From an uncultured Eubacteriales bacterium (lineage in GTDB: Bacteria; Bacillota; Clostridia; Oscillospirales; Acutalibacteraceae), in the NCBI GenBank assembly GCA_934486895.1, contig CAKSQZ010000016.1, positions 1 to 35,279 on the forward strand: a stretch of DNA of 35,279 bases, given 5' to 3'. Each line of letters opens with the position of its first letter. Within the stretch, counting starts at the first letter, position 1. The notes below the pieces were generated by a model that saw only the letters and a program-made list of their open reading frames with translations, was not told the DNA's origin and did not search any database. This document shows, one piece after another, positions 24,870 to 32,804 of the stretch. A program made the position numbers and the translations under genes.

Positions 24870-25594
24870 TTTTTTATTGCCTCCTCACTGTAAAAATCAA
24901 AGTACTGCTCCCTGATACTGTTCCGAAGTCGTCTCGGAACAGGTATGTTTTGACCGTTTATCAAGACAAGCTCTGTTTGAAGGACGCTTCTCACACAGCT
25001 TAGATTTACGATATATGAAGCGCCGACCGATATAAAACCGCTGACATTGTTGAACAGATTTTTCATATCGGCAAGGGGTGTATATGTTTTGATGCTTTTG
25101 CCTGACTTTAAGTATATTTCAATACTATGATTTTTCGATTCTATATACAGTATCTGATACAGATCTATTCGGTGTATTTCCCGTCCGCATACAACAGGCA
25201 CAAATAGCCGCTTTTTTCTTTTTTCAACGACTCTGTCAAGCGTATCGGTGAGTCTTTTCTTTGTGAACGGTTTTGTAAGATAATCATTGACATGAAGCGC
25301 AAATGCTTCGACTGCGAAATCGGTGCTTGTCGTTAAAAAAATGATATCCGTGTTATCATCGCTTTTATTTTTAAGCTCTTTTGCGACTTCGGTTCCCAAG
25401 ATGCCGGGCATACAAATATCGAGCAGTGCGATATCGGGAACTCCGGTTTTATTTATGTCGTCCAGCATATCGAAAGGATTTAAGAAGCATCTGATCGTGA
25501 CTGACAGTTCCGAGTGAGCCAATGCATATTCTGTTACGATCTGTTTTATGTTTTCAAGCTCTTTTTTATTATCATCGCATATTGTGATATTCAT
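24866..25594 (-). CDS. LytTR-family response regulator (AgrA-like)
   Basis: The 242-aa protein has a receiver domain (about 1-120) with acidic residues CDDN at the start, the phosphoacceptor D59 (ALLDICMPG) and K108 (YLTKP), then a LytTR DNA-binding domain (about 135-238) with ILYIESKNHSIEIY and SFISVGASYIVNLSCVRSV-like elements. It is expected to bind paired direct repeats; such a pair lies 23557-23587. The ATG at 25594 is chosen over the in-frame TTG at 25600, because AGGAGG (25603-25608) lies 8 nt before the ATG and only 2 nt before the TTG. Confidence 0.92.
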   Translation of the reverse strand: MNITICDDNKKELENIKQIVTEYALAHSELSVTIRCFLNPFDMLDDINKTGVPDIALLDICMPGILGTEVAKELKNKSDDNTDIIFLTTSTDFAVEAFALHVNDYLTKPFTKKRLTDTLDRVVEKRKKRLFVPVVCGREIHRIDLYQILYIESKNHSIEIYLKSGKSIKTYTPLADMKNLFNNVSGFISVGASYIVNLSCVRSVLQTELVLINGQNIPVPRRLRNSIREQYFDFYSEEAIKK

Positions 25595-25662
25595 TCTCAA
25601 CTCCTCCTTTCAAAGATCGATTCATTTTGAAAAACGCAGTAATGAGAGAATAAATTTTCATC

Positions 25663-25691
25663 ATTATAGCATATATTAATTGCTTTGTCAT
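25663..25691 (-). promoter_or_regulatory. Sigma-A type promoter of the two-component system
   Basis: On the minus strand ATGACA (25691-25686) and TATAAT (25668-25663) are separated by 17 bp and lie about 70 bp before the response regulator start. Confidence 0.75.
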
Positions 25692-25692
25692 C

Positions 25693-25715
25693 ATTTCAAA
25701 GTATGTTTTTGAAAT
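25693..25715. promoter_or_regulatory. Inverted repeat abutting the two-component promoter
   Basis: ATTTCAAA (25693-25700) and TTTGAAAT (25708-25715) are perfect inverted 8-bp arms around 7 bp. They end one base upstream of the -35 box, centred near -48 of the implied start, a position suited to an activator or autoregulator. The binding protein is unknown. Confidence 0.4.
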
Positions 25716-25774
25716 TTTGTCGCTATTCACAATTAAGAGCCGTTTCTGCTGCTGACTGAATTATACAAAAAAAG

Positions 25775-25802
25775 CACACGCCGCCAATATTGGCGGCGTG
25801 TG
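25775..25802 (-). terminator. Terminator of the hydrogenase operon
   Basis: A perfect 28-bp GC-rich palindrome (14-bp arms) is followed on the minus strand by C and then a run of seven T. It lies 17 bp past the hydrogenase catalytic subunit stop. Confidence 0.92.
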
Positions 25803-25819
25803 ACAGATCATAGATCAAG

Positions 25820-27559
25820 TTACATTACAACTTCCTTGGAACGGTCAACATAGGAAGTGTGGAGGATCTTATGAGCCTTATGGCTTCCTGCCTTCTCAAG
25901 ATACTCCCCGTAAACAGCCTTAACGACCGGATTTTCATGAGATTTTCTGACAGACTTTGCAGCGTCGTTATTATAAAGAGCGGACGCACGCAGAGTTTTG
26001 ATGTCAACAGTCTGGCGAATGCTTGTCGGCTGGATCGGCTGACCGCCGCCGTTTACGCAACCGCCGGGGCAGCCCATGATCTCAATAAAGGTGAACTCCT
26101 CGCCTGCTTTAACGCGCTCGAGCAGTTCTTTAGCGCCGGTGATACCTGAAGCAACGCCGACTTTAACATTGAGATCGCCGACTTTCATCTCGGCAACCTT
26201 AACTGGATCTGTGCCTCTGACTGCCTTGAAATCAACATCGCTGAGTGTTTCGCCTGTGATCTTTTCGACCGCAGTACGCAGAGCCGCTTCCATAACGCCG
26301 CCGGTTGCACCGAAGATAACGGCAGCACCGGTCGATTCGCCGAGCGGGTTATCAAACTGTTCATCGGGCAGTTTTGCAAAGTTGATATGCAATCTCTTGA
26401 TCATGCGGGCGAGTTCTCTTGTTGTGATAGAAATATCAACATCGGGAACGCCTGCGGCAGATTCATCCGCTCTGCCGATCTCGAACTTCTTAGCAGTACA
26501 CGGCATAACCGAAACTACTACGATATCCTGCGGATTAAGACCGTTCTTCTCTGCAAACCATGTCTTGGTAAGTGCGCCGAACATCTGCTGCGGAGATTTG
26601 CAGCTCGATAAATTCGGAAGAAGCTCGGGATAATGATACTCGCAGTATTTGATCCAGCCCGGTGAGCAGGAGGTGATAAGCGGAAGCACGCCGCCGCTCT
26701 GAACACGCTCGATAAGCTCGTTGGCCTCTTCGATGATAGTAAAATCGGCACCTGTATCGGTGTCAAACACTTTATTGAAACCGAGTCTGCGAAGAGCGGC
26801 AACCATTTTGCCCTCAACATCTGTTCCGATCTCCATGCCGAATTCCTCGCCGAGAGCAGCACGGACAGCAGGAGCTGTCTGAACAACGACATACTTGCTA
26901 TCATCGGCAAGAACTTCATATACATCAGCTGTATTATCCTTCTCGTGAAGCGCACCTGTCGGGCAGTTTACGATGCACTGACCGCAGGAAATGCAATCAA
27001 CTTCTGCAAGGTCTTTGTCATAGACGCAGCCGATATGGGTATCAAAACCGCGGTCATTTGCGCCGATGACGCCTACCTGCTGCTGTTTGCAGGCTGCAAC
27101 ACAGCGACGGCAAAGAATACACTTTGAATTATCGCGGATCATGTGAGCCGACGAAGTATCAAAAATCGCTTCGGGAAATGCACCGTCAAACTCGCCCTCG
27201 TCCTCCAGACCGTACTCATTGCAGAGAGTCTGAAGTTCGCAGTTGCCCGAGCGAACACACGACAGGCAGGAGCGGTTATGAGTGGACATCATCATCATGA
27301 GGGTGCTTCTGCGGGCGTTAAGCACGCGCGGAGTGTTTGTGTAAACCTCCATACCCTCGTTTACGGGATATACGCAGGCTGTCACAAGGCTGCGAGCGCC
27401 TTTGACCTCTACGACGCAGATACGGCAGGCGCCGATCGCGTTGATCTCTTTCATGTAGCAAAGTGTCGGTATTTCAATGTTTACCGAGCGGGCAGCCTCC
27501 AGAATGGTGGAGCCCTCCGGTACGCTTACATCCATACCGTTAATTTTCAAATTGACCAT
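25820..27559 (-). CDS. hndD: [FeFe] hydrogenase catalytic subunit, HndD/HydA type
   Basis: The 579-aa protein has an N-terminal 2Fe-2S domain (C34, C45, C48, C62), an H94-x3-C98-x2-C101-x5-C107 4Fe-4S site, two 4Fe-4S ferredoxin sites (C147/150/153/157 and C189/192/195/199), the H-cluster domain and a small-subunit tail. L1 reads TSCSPGW (296-302), L2 MPCTAKKFE (352-360), and L3 IMGCPGGCVNGGGQP with C497 and C501. It reduces protons to hydrogen with electrons from NAD(P)H and ferredoxin, working with HndA-C. L1 has serine where CpI and many homologues have a second cysteine. AAGGAGGAG precedes the ATG. It is the last gene of the operon, followed by a strong terminator. Confidence 0.96.
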   Translation of the reverse strand: MVNLKINGMDVSVPEGSTILEAARSVNIEIPTLCYMKEINAIGACRICVVEVKGARSLVTACVYPVNEGMEVYTNTPRVLNARRSTLMMMMSTHNRSCLSCVRSGNCELQTLCNEYGLEDEGEFDGAFPEAIFDTSSAHMIRDNSKCILCRRCVAACKQQQVGVIGANDRGFDTHIGCVYDKDLAEVDCISCGQCIVNCPTGALHEKDNTADVYEVLADDSKYVVVQTAPAVRAALGEEFGMEIGTDVEGKMVAALRRLGFNKVFDTDTGADFTIIEEANELIERVQSGGVLPLITSCSPGWIKYCEYHYPELLPNLSSCKSPQQMFGALTKTWFAEKNGLNPQDIVVVSVMPCTAKKFEIGRADESAAGVPDVDISITTRELARMIKRLHINFAKLPDEQFDNPLGESTGAAVIFGATGGVMEAALRTAVEKITGETLSDVDFKAVRGTDPVKVAEMKVGDLNVKVGVASGITGAKELLERVKAGEEFTFIEIMGCPGGCVNGGGQPIQPTSIRQTVDIKTLRASALYNNDAAKSVRKSHENPVVKAVYGEYLEKAGSHKAHKILHTSYVDRSKEVVM

Positions 27560-27578
27560 GTTTCAAGCTCCTCCTTTA

Positions 27579-29369
27579 TTATTTCTTAGAAATTGCCTTG
27601 AACTTGCAGACACCGGCGCAAACGCCGCACTTGATACATTTATCCTGATCGATAACATGAGCCTGCTTGACAGCACCGGAAATAGCGCCGACCGGGCAGT
27701 TTCTCGCGCAGAGCGTACAGCCCTTGCACTTATCGGGATCAACAATATATTTAGTGAGCTTTTTGCAAACGCCTGCCGGGCAAGTCTTATCGACAACATG
27801 AGCCTCATACTCGTGTCTGAAGAACTTCAGAGTTGAAAGAACGGGGTTCGGAGCTGTCTGGCCGAGACCGCAAAGCGCGTTATCTTTAATATAGTAGCAG
27901 AGCTTCTCCATCTTATCGATGTCTTCAAGCGTGCCCTTGCCTTCTGTGATCTTTGTGAGGATCTCGAGCAGTCTCTTAGTACCGACACGGCACGGTGTAC
28001 ACTTACCGCAGGACTCATCGACCGTGAACTCGAGGAAGAACTTAGCGATATCCACCATGCAGGTGTCTTCGTCCATAACGATAAGACCGCCCGATCCCAT
28101 CATAGAACCGATGGAGATAAGGTTATCATAATCGATTGGAATATCAAAGTGCTGAGCAGGGATACATCCGCCGGACGGGCCGCCTGTCTGTGCGGCTTTG
28201 AACTTCTTGCCGTTAGGAATACCGCCGCCGATCTCTTCGATGACTTCGCGGAGAGTTGTACCCATCGGGATCTCAACAAGACCGGTGTGCTTTATCTTAC
28301 CGCCGAGCGCAAAAACCTTTGTGCCCTTGGATTTTTCCGTGCCCATGCCTGCGAACCATTCTGCACCCTTGAGAATGATCTGCGGAATATTCGCCCATGT
28401 TTCAACATTATTAAGGATAGTCGGCTTGCCGAACAGACCCTTGACTGCCGGAAACGGCGGACGGGGACGGGGCTCACCGCGATGACCCTCGATAGATGTC
28501 ATAAGAGCGGTTTCCTCACCGCAGACGAATGCGCCCGCGCCGAGACGAAGCTCGATATCAAAATCGAAACCTGTGCCGAAGATATCCTTGCCGAGCAGAC
28601 CGTACTCATGAGCCTGATCGATAGCGATGCTCAGACGCTCAACTGCAATCGGGTACTCTGCGCGGACATATATGTAGCCCTGGTTAGCACCGATAGTGTA
28701 GCCTGCGATAGCCATAGCTTCAAGGACAACATGCGGGTCGCCCTCGAGGATCGAACGGTCCATGAATGCGCCGGGGTCGCCCTCGTCGGCATTACAGCAA
28801 ACATACTTCTGATCTGCTTCGTTGCCGGCTGCAAACTTCCATTTAAGGCCTGTGGGGAATCCGCCGCCGCCTCTGCCGCGAAGACCGGAATCAAGTAATG
28901 TTTGGACAACATCTGCCGGTTTCATCTCGGTGAGGACCTTGCCGAGTGCGGAATAACCGTCACGCGCGATATACTCATCGATGTTTTCAGGATCGATAAC
29001 ACCGCAGTTTCTCAATGCAACACGCTTCTGCTTTTTGTAGAAAGCGGTCTCATTGAGCGACTTAACTTCATTGGAATCGGTGACTGTCTCATCATAAAGC
29101 AGTCTTTTAACTATTCTTCCCTTGAGAAGATGCTCATCGACGATCTCTTTAACATCATCGACTGTTACTCTTGAATAGAAGCATCCTTCGGGATATACAA
29201 TCATGATCGGTCCGAGCGCGCAAAGTCCGAAGCAGCCTGTTTTAACGACATTTACATCGTTTTCAAGCCCAACGGCCTTGATCTCCGCCTCCATAGCCTC
29301 AATAATTTTAAGGCTCTGTGAGGAAGTGCATCCGGTACCGCCGCAAATCAATACCTGTGAACGATACAT
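27579..29369 (-). CDS. hndC: Hydrogenase flavoprotein subunit, HndC/NuoF type
   Basis: The 596-aa subunit has an N-terminal thioredoxin-like 2Fe-2S domain (C9, C14, C46, C50), a NuoF core with the NADH/FMN glycine-rich segment GLRGRGGGGFPTGLKW and ESCGKCTPCRVGT for a 4Fe-4S cluster, and two C-terminal 4Fe-4S ferredoxin motifs (CKGCTLCARNCP and CIKCGVCAGVC). It binds FMN and NAD(P)H and passes electrons to the hydrogenase subunit, and is the centre of electron bifurcation in the HydABC/Hnd enzymes. An AAGGAGGAG site precedes the ATG. Length and order are typical. Confidence 0.95.
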   Translation of the reverse strand: MYRSQVLICGGTGCTSSQSLKIIEAMEAEIKAVGLENDVNVVKTGCFGLCALGPIMIVYPEGCFYSRVTVDDVKEIVDEHLLKGRIVKRLLYDETVTDSNEVKSLNETAFYKKQKRVALRNCGVIDPENIDEYIARDGYSALGKVLTEMKPADVVQTLLDSGLRGRGGGGFPTGLKWKFAAGNEADQKYVCCNADEGDPGAFMDRSILEGDPHVVLEAMAIAGYTIGANQGYIYVRAEYPIAVERLSIAIDQAHEYGLLGKDIFGTGFDFDIELRLGAGAFVCGEETALMTSIEGHRGEPRPRPPFPAVKGLFGKPTILNNVETWANIPQIILKGAEWFAGMGTEKSKGTKVFALGGKIKHTGLVEIPMGTTLREVIEEIGGGIPNGKKFKAAQTGGPSGGCIPAQHFDIPIDYDNLISIGSMMGSGGLIVMDEDTCMVDIAKFFLEFTVDESCGKCTPCRVGTKRLLEILTKITEGKGTLEDIDKMEKLCYYIKDNALCGLGQTAPNPVLSTLKFFRHEYEAHVVDKTCPAGVCKKLTKYIVDPDKCKGCTLCARNCPVGAISGAVKQAHVIDQDKCIKCGVCAGVCKFKAISKK

Positions 29370-29381
29370 TTGGTCTCCTCC

Positions 29382-29750
29382 TTAGCTGTTTGCACCTATC
29401 GTGTATTTTGTAACCGGTCTGCCGTTTACGATATGCTCGGTCACGATCTCCGACACCTTTTCGGGAGTCATCTTGACATAAGTGACCTTTTCTTTGCCGG
29501 GTGCGAACACCTCGACTACCGGCTCAAACTGGCAGATGCCGATGCAGCCTGTCTGCTTGACCATGACATCTTTAAGACCGCGTCTTGTTACTTCGTCCGA
29601 AAAAGCGTTGAGTACGGGACGCGCGCCTGCTGCGATACCGCAGGTCGCCATGCCGACCACGATTTTAATCGAAGCGTCGGATTCGCCTCTGACAGCGAGT
29701 CCCGACTTTGCTTTATCGCGGATCGCTTTCAATTCTTCAAGTGATTTCAT
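29382..29750 (-). CDS. hndB: Hydrogenase subunit HndB, thioredoxin-like 2Fe-2S ferredoxin
   Basis: The 122-aa protein has the thioredoxin-like ferredoxin fold with GMATCGIAAGA (C37) and KQTGCIGICQFEP (C69, C73), typical of HndB of Firmicutes. It carries electrons within the complex. It lies 12 bp before hndC. The 36-bp gap upstream to the HATPase gene contains a short near-direct repeat of TTCTGAATAA of no obvious meaning. Confidence 0.93.
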   Translation of the reverse strand: MKSLEELKAIRDKAKSGLAVRGESDASIKIVVGMATCGIAAGARPVLNAFSDEVTRRGLKDVMVKQTGCIGICQFEPVVEVFAPGKEKVTYVKMTPEKVSEIVTEHIVNGRPVTKYTIGANS

Positions 29751-29786
29751 ACGCTTGATCCTTTCTGAATAATTTCTGAATAATTC

Positions 29787-30335
29787 TTAATAATTTTCAT
29801 TTTTAAACGGGCTGTTTTCATCATAGTACCCCGAGATCCAATCGATAACATCGGGATCGTCGAGCCTGACATCTCCGAGCACCTCTCTGAGCTCGCGGGT
29901 GTCGATGATCATTTCCCTGTCGTCCAGCCGCTCTGTGTATAAAAAATCCACACTCTCGTTCATACGCACGAGTATAAGCAGTGTGCCTCTAAGATCTCCA
30001 AGCGGCATTCTGTCCACGCTTGAGAGCGTGAAATAAGCCGAAAGATGTGTGCCCTTACCGGGCTGCGAGCTGATTTTAAGATCTCCGCCCGCCTGCTGAG
30101 CCGCCATGCGAAACAGCGGCACTCCAAGCCCGATCTTTCTTGTTGTTCGGGTGGTGTAAAACGGGTCTATCACCGATCTCACCTGCTCCTCTGTCATACC
30201 GCAGCCGTTATCGATGACCGCGATCTCCAACCGATCACTTGATCTCGACGCGGTTATCGCTATTTCAACGAGACTCGCACCCGCAGAAAGCGAATTTTGC
30301 GCTATATCGAGCAGATTAAGCGACAGCTCTTTCAT
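29787..30335 (-). CDS. GHKL ATPase-domain protein of the hydrogenase operon
   Basis: The 182-aa protein has a compact GHKL ATPase (about 1-110) with an N-box (LLDIAQNSLSAGA, N14), a G1 box (DNGCGM) and a G2-like GLGVPLF, followed by a 70-residue C-terminal part without a recognised domain. There is no phosphoacceptor histidine or sensor domain, so it resembles an anti-sigma-type or orphan kinase. It sits 3 bp after hndA and before hndB. GHKL genes at this position are recurrent in clostridial Hnd operons, but their role is undefined. No clear ribosome binding site is seen, suggesting coupled translation. Confidence 0.85.
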   Translation of the reverse strand: MKELSLNLLDIAQNSLSAGASLVEIAITASRSSDRLEIAVIDNGCGMTEEQVRSVIDPFYTTRTTRKIGLGVPLFRMAAQQAGGDLKISSQPGKGTHLSAYFTLSSVDRMPLGDLRGTLLILVRMNESVDFLYTERLDDREMIIDTRELREVLGDVRLDDPDVIDWISGYYDENSPFKNENY

Positions 30336-30338
30336 TGC

Positions 30339-30833
30339 TTAAAGATATTTTGCGAGAATATCGTCAACATCGTCTGCGACCAGTCTGCCGTAGACTTCGT
30401 CATTGATAGTCATAACAGGTGCAAGGCCGCAAGCTCCGATGCAACGGCACGCTTCGAGCGAGAACTTACCGTCTGCCGTGCATTCATCTGCTCCGATGCC
30501 GAGCTTTTCACAAATACGATCAAACACCGCCTGCGCTCCTTTGACATAGCAAGCAGTACCGAGGCAAACCGATATCTTATATTCGCCCTTCGGAGTAAGC
30601 GCAAACTGCGAATAGAATGTCGATACGCCGTATACCTCTTCCACGGGTACTCCGAGACCGGAAGCGATCATCTGCTGAACTTCGATCGGAAGATAGCCGT
30701 AGATTTCCTGAGCTTCCTGCATAACGGGCATAAGCGCGCCTTTTTCGCCCTTATGCTTTTCAATCACAGCCATAAGTTGCTGTTCCTGTTCGGGAGTCCC
30801 CGAAAACGGGAGGCTGCTTTTGCGTTTTTTCAT
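30339..30833 (-). CDS. hndA: Hydrogenase subunit HndA, NuoE-type 2Fe-2S protein
   Basis: The 164-aa thioredoxin-like subunit has a 2Fe-2S site formed by C90, C95, C131 and C135 (SVCLGTACYVKGA and CRCIGACGLAPV), and the usual N-terminal helical part with GYLP and VYGVSTFYSQF. It belongs to the NuoE/24-kDa family and pairs with HndC. It is the first gene of the operon, downstream of a TATAAT promoter and a palindromic operator-like site. TGAGGAG lies before the ATG. Confidence 0.95.
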   Translation of the reverse strand: MKKRKSSLPFSGTPEQEQQLMAVIEKHKGEKGALMPVMQEAQEIYGYLPIEVQQMIASGLGVPVEEVYGVSTFYSQFALTPKGEYKISVCLGTACYVKGAQAVFDRICEKLGIGADECTADGKFSLEACRCIGACGLAPVMTINDEVYGRLVADDVDDILAKYL

Positions 30834-30884
30834 TTAATGCTCCTCACTTTCAAAAATATATCTGCGGCGGCAGGCGGAAAATGC

Positions 30885-30902
30885 TCGTTAAAAATATAAC
30901 GA
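30885..30902. promoter_or_regulatory. Candidate Rex-type operator in the hydrogenase leader
   Basis: The sequence TCGTTAAAAATATAACGA has 6-bp perfect inverted arms and resembles the clostridial Rex site TTGTTAAnnnnTTAACAA at most positions (6 of 7 and 5 of 7 per half). It lies about 20-37 bp downstream of the implied hnd transcription start, where a repressor would block elongation or initiation. Rex senses the NADH/NAD ratio and controls fermentation genes. Confidence 0.45.
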
Positions 30903-30928
30903 TTGCGCACAGCAGCTCACATATGCCC

Positions 30929-30957
30929 ATTATAACATACGGACATATAAATATCTA
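30929..30957 (-). promoter_or_regulatory. Promoter of the hydrogenase operon
   Basis: On the minus strand TATAAT (30934-30929), with an upstream TG (extended -10), and TAGATA (30957-30952) are separated by 17 bp. The start codon of hndA is about 96 bp downstream of the -10 box. Confidence 0.65.
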
Positions 30958-31091
30958 CATATTTATTTAATTTTTTCGCCGAAAACTTAAATATTTTATT
31001 GTTTTTCCGTGTTGTTTCGGTTTCATTTTATCAATTGCTCAAATGTTGAATAAAAAATTGCGTTTTTTTGAAAAAAATCGGTTTTACCCAC

Positions 31092-31120
31092 TTGAAAACT
31101 ATACTAAAATGGTATATTAT
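31092..31120 (+). promoter_or_regulatory. Promoter of the isc operon, with internal palindrome
   Basis: TTGAAA (31092-31097) and TATTAT (31115-31120) are 17 bp apart, about 51 bp before the iscS start. Between and overlapping them, TATAC (31100-31104) and GTATA (31112-31116) form an inverted repeat around 7 bp, a position fit for a repressor such as an IscR/Rrf2-type regulator. Confidence 0.65.
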
Positions 31121-31170
31121 ATATTCAGCCGGAAAAGCTAATCCGGCAAGATTTATATTTTAGAAACGGA

Positions 31171-32364
31171 ATGGTCAACGGTATGGAGAAAAGATTCGTA
31201 TATGCCGATAACGCCGCGACTACTAAGATAACAAAGCCGGTGATGGATGTTCTTATCCCTGCTCTCGATGTCTACGGTAATCCCTCGAGCCTTTATGAGC
31301 TCGGCGGAAAGTCGCTGATGGTTATCGACGAAGCCCGTGAAAAATGCGCCAAAGCTATAAACGCAGATAAAAACGAGATATTTTTCACTTCCGGCGGATC
31401 GGAATCGGATAACTGGGCTATAAAAGGCATGGCTCAGACTATGCTCAAAAAGGGCAAGAAACATATTATTTCAACAGCGTTTGAACACCATGCGGTGCTT
31501 CACACGCTTGACAGAATGAAAGAACAGGGCTTTGATGTGACACTGCTTCCCGTTCATGAGAACGGTATTGTCCGCCTTGATGATCTCAAAGCCGCAGTCC
31601 GCGAAGACACCGGACTGGTCACGATAATGTTTGCAAACAACGAGATCGGCACTATTCAGCCGATAGCCGAGATCGGCGCTTTCTGCCGAGAGAACGGTAT
31701 TGTGTTCCACACAGACGCTGTTCAGGCGATCGGCAATGTTGAGATCGATGTTAAGGCAATGAATATCGATATGCTTTCGGTATCGGGACATAAGATCCAC
31801 GCTCCCAAGGGCGTCGGTATTCTGTATATCCGCAAGGGTATCGCCGTCAAGAATCTTATTGACGGCGGCGCTCAGGAAAGAGGCCGCAGAGCCGGAACCG
31901 AGAATATTGCGTCTATCGCGGCTCTCGGCAAAGCTATGGAGCTTGCGACTGCGAATATCCCCGAAAAGATCAAAAAAGTCACCGCACTTCGCAATAAGCT
32001 TATTGACGGCGCGCTGAAGATCGAGCGTTCGAGACTCAACGGCGACAGAGAGAAACGCCTGTGCGGTAATGCGAATATGTGCTTCGAGGGCGTTGAGGGC
32101 GAGAGCCTTTTGCTGTTGCTTGATATGGCAGGTATCTGCGCTTCATCGGGTTCTGCCTGCACTTCCGGATCGCTTGATCCGAGCCATGTTCTGCTTGCGA
32201 TCGGCTTAAAGCACGAAGTGGCTCACGGCTCGCTTCGTATTTCAATAAATGAGGATACTACCGAAGAGGATATCGACTACATTCTCGAAAAGCTGCCGCC
32301 TATCATTGAGCGGCTGAGATCGATGTCTCCGCTTTGGGAAAGAATTATTAAGGAGGATAAATAA
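31171..32364 (+). CDS. iscS: Cysteine desulfurase, IscS/NifS type
   Basis: The 397-aa PLP enzyme has the start segment YADNAATTK, the PLP lysine K208 in SVSGHKIHAPKG, the HxTDAVQ segment at about 180-185 and the catalytic cysteine C330 in SGSACTSGS. The short SACTSGS loop of the NifS/IscS class I group is intact. It supplies persulfide sulfur to the scaffold encoded immediately downstream. An ATG at 31183 (MEKRFVYADNAA...) is an equally plausible start by family length, and neither has a strong ribosome binding site. It heads a three-gene operon. Confidence 0.95.
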   Translation: MVNGMEKRFVYADNAATTKITKPVMDVLIPALDVYGNPSSLYELGGKSLMVIDEAREKCAKAINADKNEIFFTSGGSESDNWAIKGMAQTMLKKGKKHIISTAFEHHAVLHTLDRMKEQGFDVTLLPVHENGIVRLDDLKAAVREDTGLVTIMFANNEIGTIQPIAEIGAFCRENGIVFHTDAVQAIGNVEIDVKAMNIDMLSVSGHKIHAPKGVGILYIRKGIAVKNLIDGGAQERGRRAGTENIASIAALGKAMELATANIPEKIKKVTALRNKLIDGALKIERSRLNGDREKRLCGNANMCFEGVEGESLLLLLDMAGICASSGSACTSGSLDPSHVLLAIGLKHEVAHGSLRISINEDTTEEDIDYILEKLPPIIERLRSMSPLWERIIKEDK

Positions 32365-32366
32365 TT

Positions 32367-32792
32367 ATGTATACTGAACAGGTTATGGATCATTTCGCAA
32401 ATCCGAGAAATGTCGGTGAAATTCCGGACGCCGACGGAATCGGCGAAGTCGGCAATGCAAAATGCGGCGATATTATGAAAATGTATATCAAGGTCAAGGA
32501 CGATGTTATAACCGATGTAAAATTCAAGACATACGGCTGCGGCTCAGCTATTGCGACTTCGTCTATCGCGACCGAGATGATAAAGGGTCACACCATTAAG
32601 GAAGCGCTTGAGCTTTCAAACAAGGCTGTTGTTGAAGCGCTCGGCGGTCTGCCCGCACACAAAATTCACTGCTCTGTTCTTGCCGAGCAGTCGATCAAGG
32701 CGGCTATTGCCGATTACTACAAGCGCAACGGTATCGATCCCGAGCCGATCGTCGGCAAGATCCCCGAATGTGAGGGTCACTGCGATCTTTAA
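32367..32792 (+). CDS. iscU: Fe-S cluster scaffold, NifU/IscU N-terminal type
   Basis: The 141-aa scaffold has the three conserved cysteines C33 (NAKCGD), C58 (YGCGSAIA) and C102 (IHCSVLAE), and the conserved aspartate D35. A short extra C-terminal tail carries CEGHC (C136, C140), which is common in Clostridia and might hold metal. It starts 3 bp after iscS with AAGGAGG upstream. No IscA, HscA/B or ferredoxin gene follows, so this is the minimal two-component pathway of anaerobes. Confidence 0.95.
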   Translation: MYTEQVMDHFANPRNVGEIPDADGIGEVGNAKCGDIMKMYIKVKDDVITDVKFKTYGCGSAIATSSIATEMIKGHTIKEALELSNKAVVEALGGLPAHKIHCSVLAEQSIKAAIADYYKRNGIDPEPIVGKIPECEGHCDL

Positions 32793-32804
32793 GGAGGCGG
32801 AGTT

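Larger units (their letters stand above)
30834..31170. other. Intergenic control region between hydrogenase and isc operons
   Basis: These 337 bp contain no gene. They hold the divergent promoters of both operons, a palindrome in the hnd leader (30885-30902), and an AT-rich centre (30950-31080) with A and T tracts that could bend DNA. The hnd leader is about 90 nt long. Confidence 0.8.

Noticed and set aside
25775..25802. Perfect 28-bp palindrome as a regulator site
   Set aside because: Its place right after the hydrogenase stop, GC-rich stem and following T run make it a standard terminator.
28149..28898. 249-aa open frame on the plus strand
   Set aside because: It is antisense to the clearly identified hndC gene.
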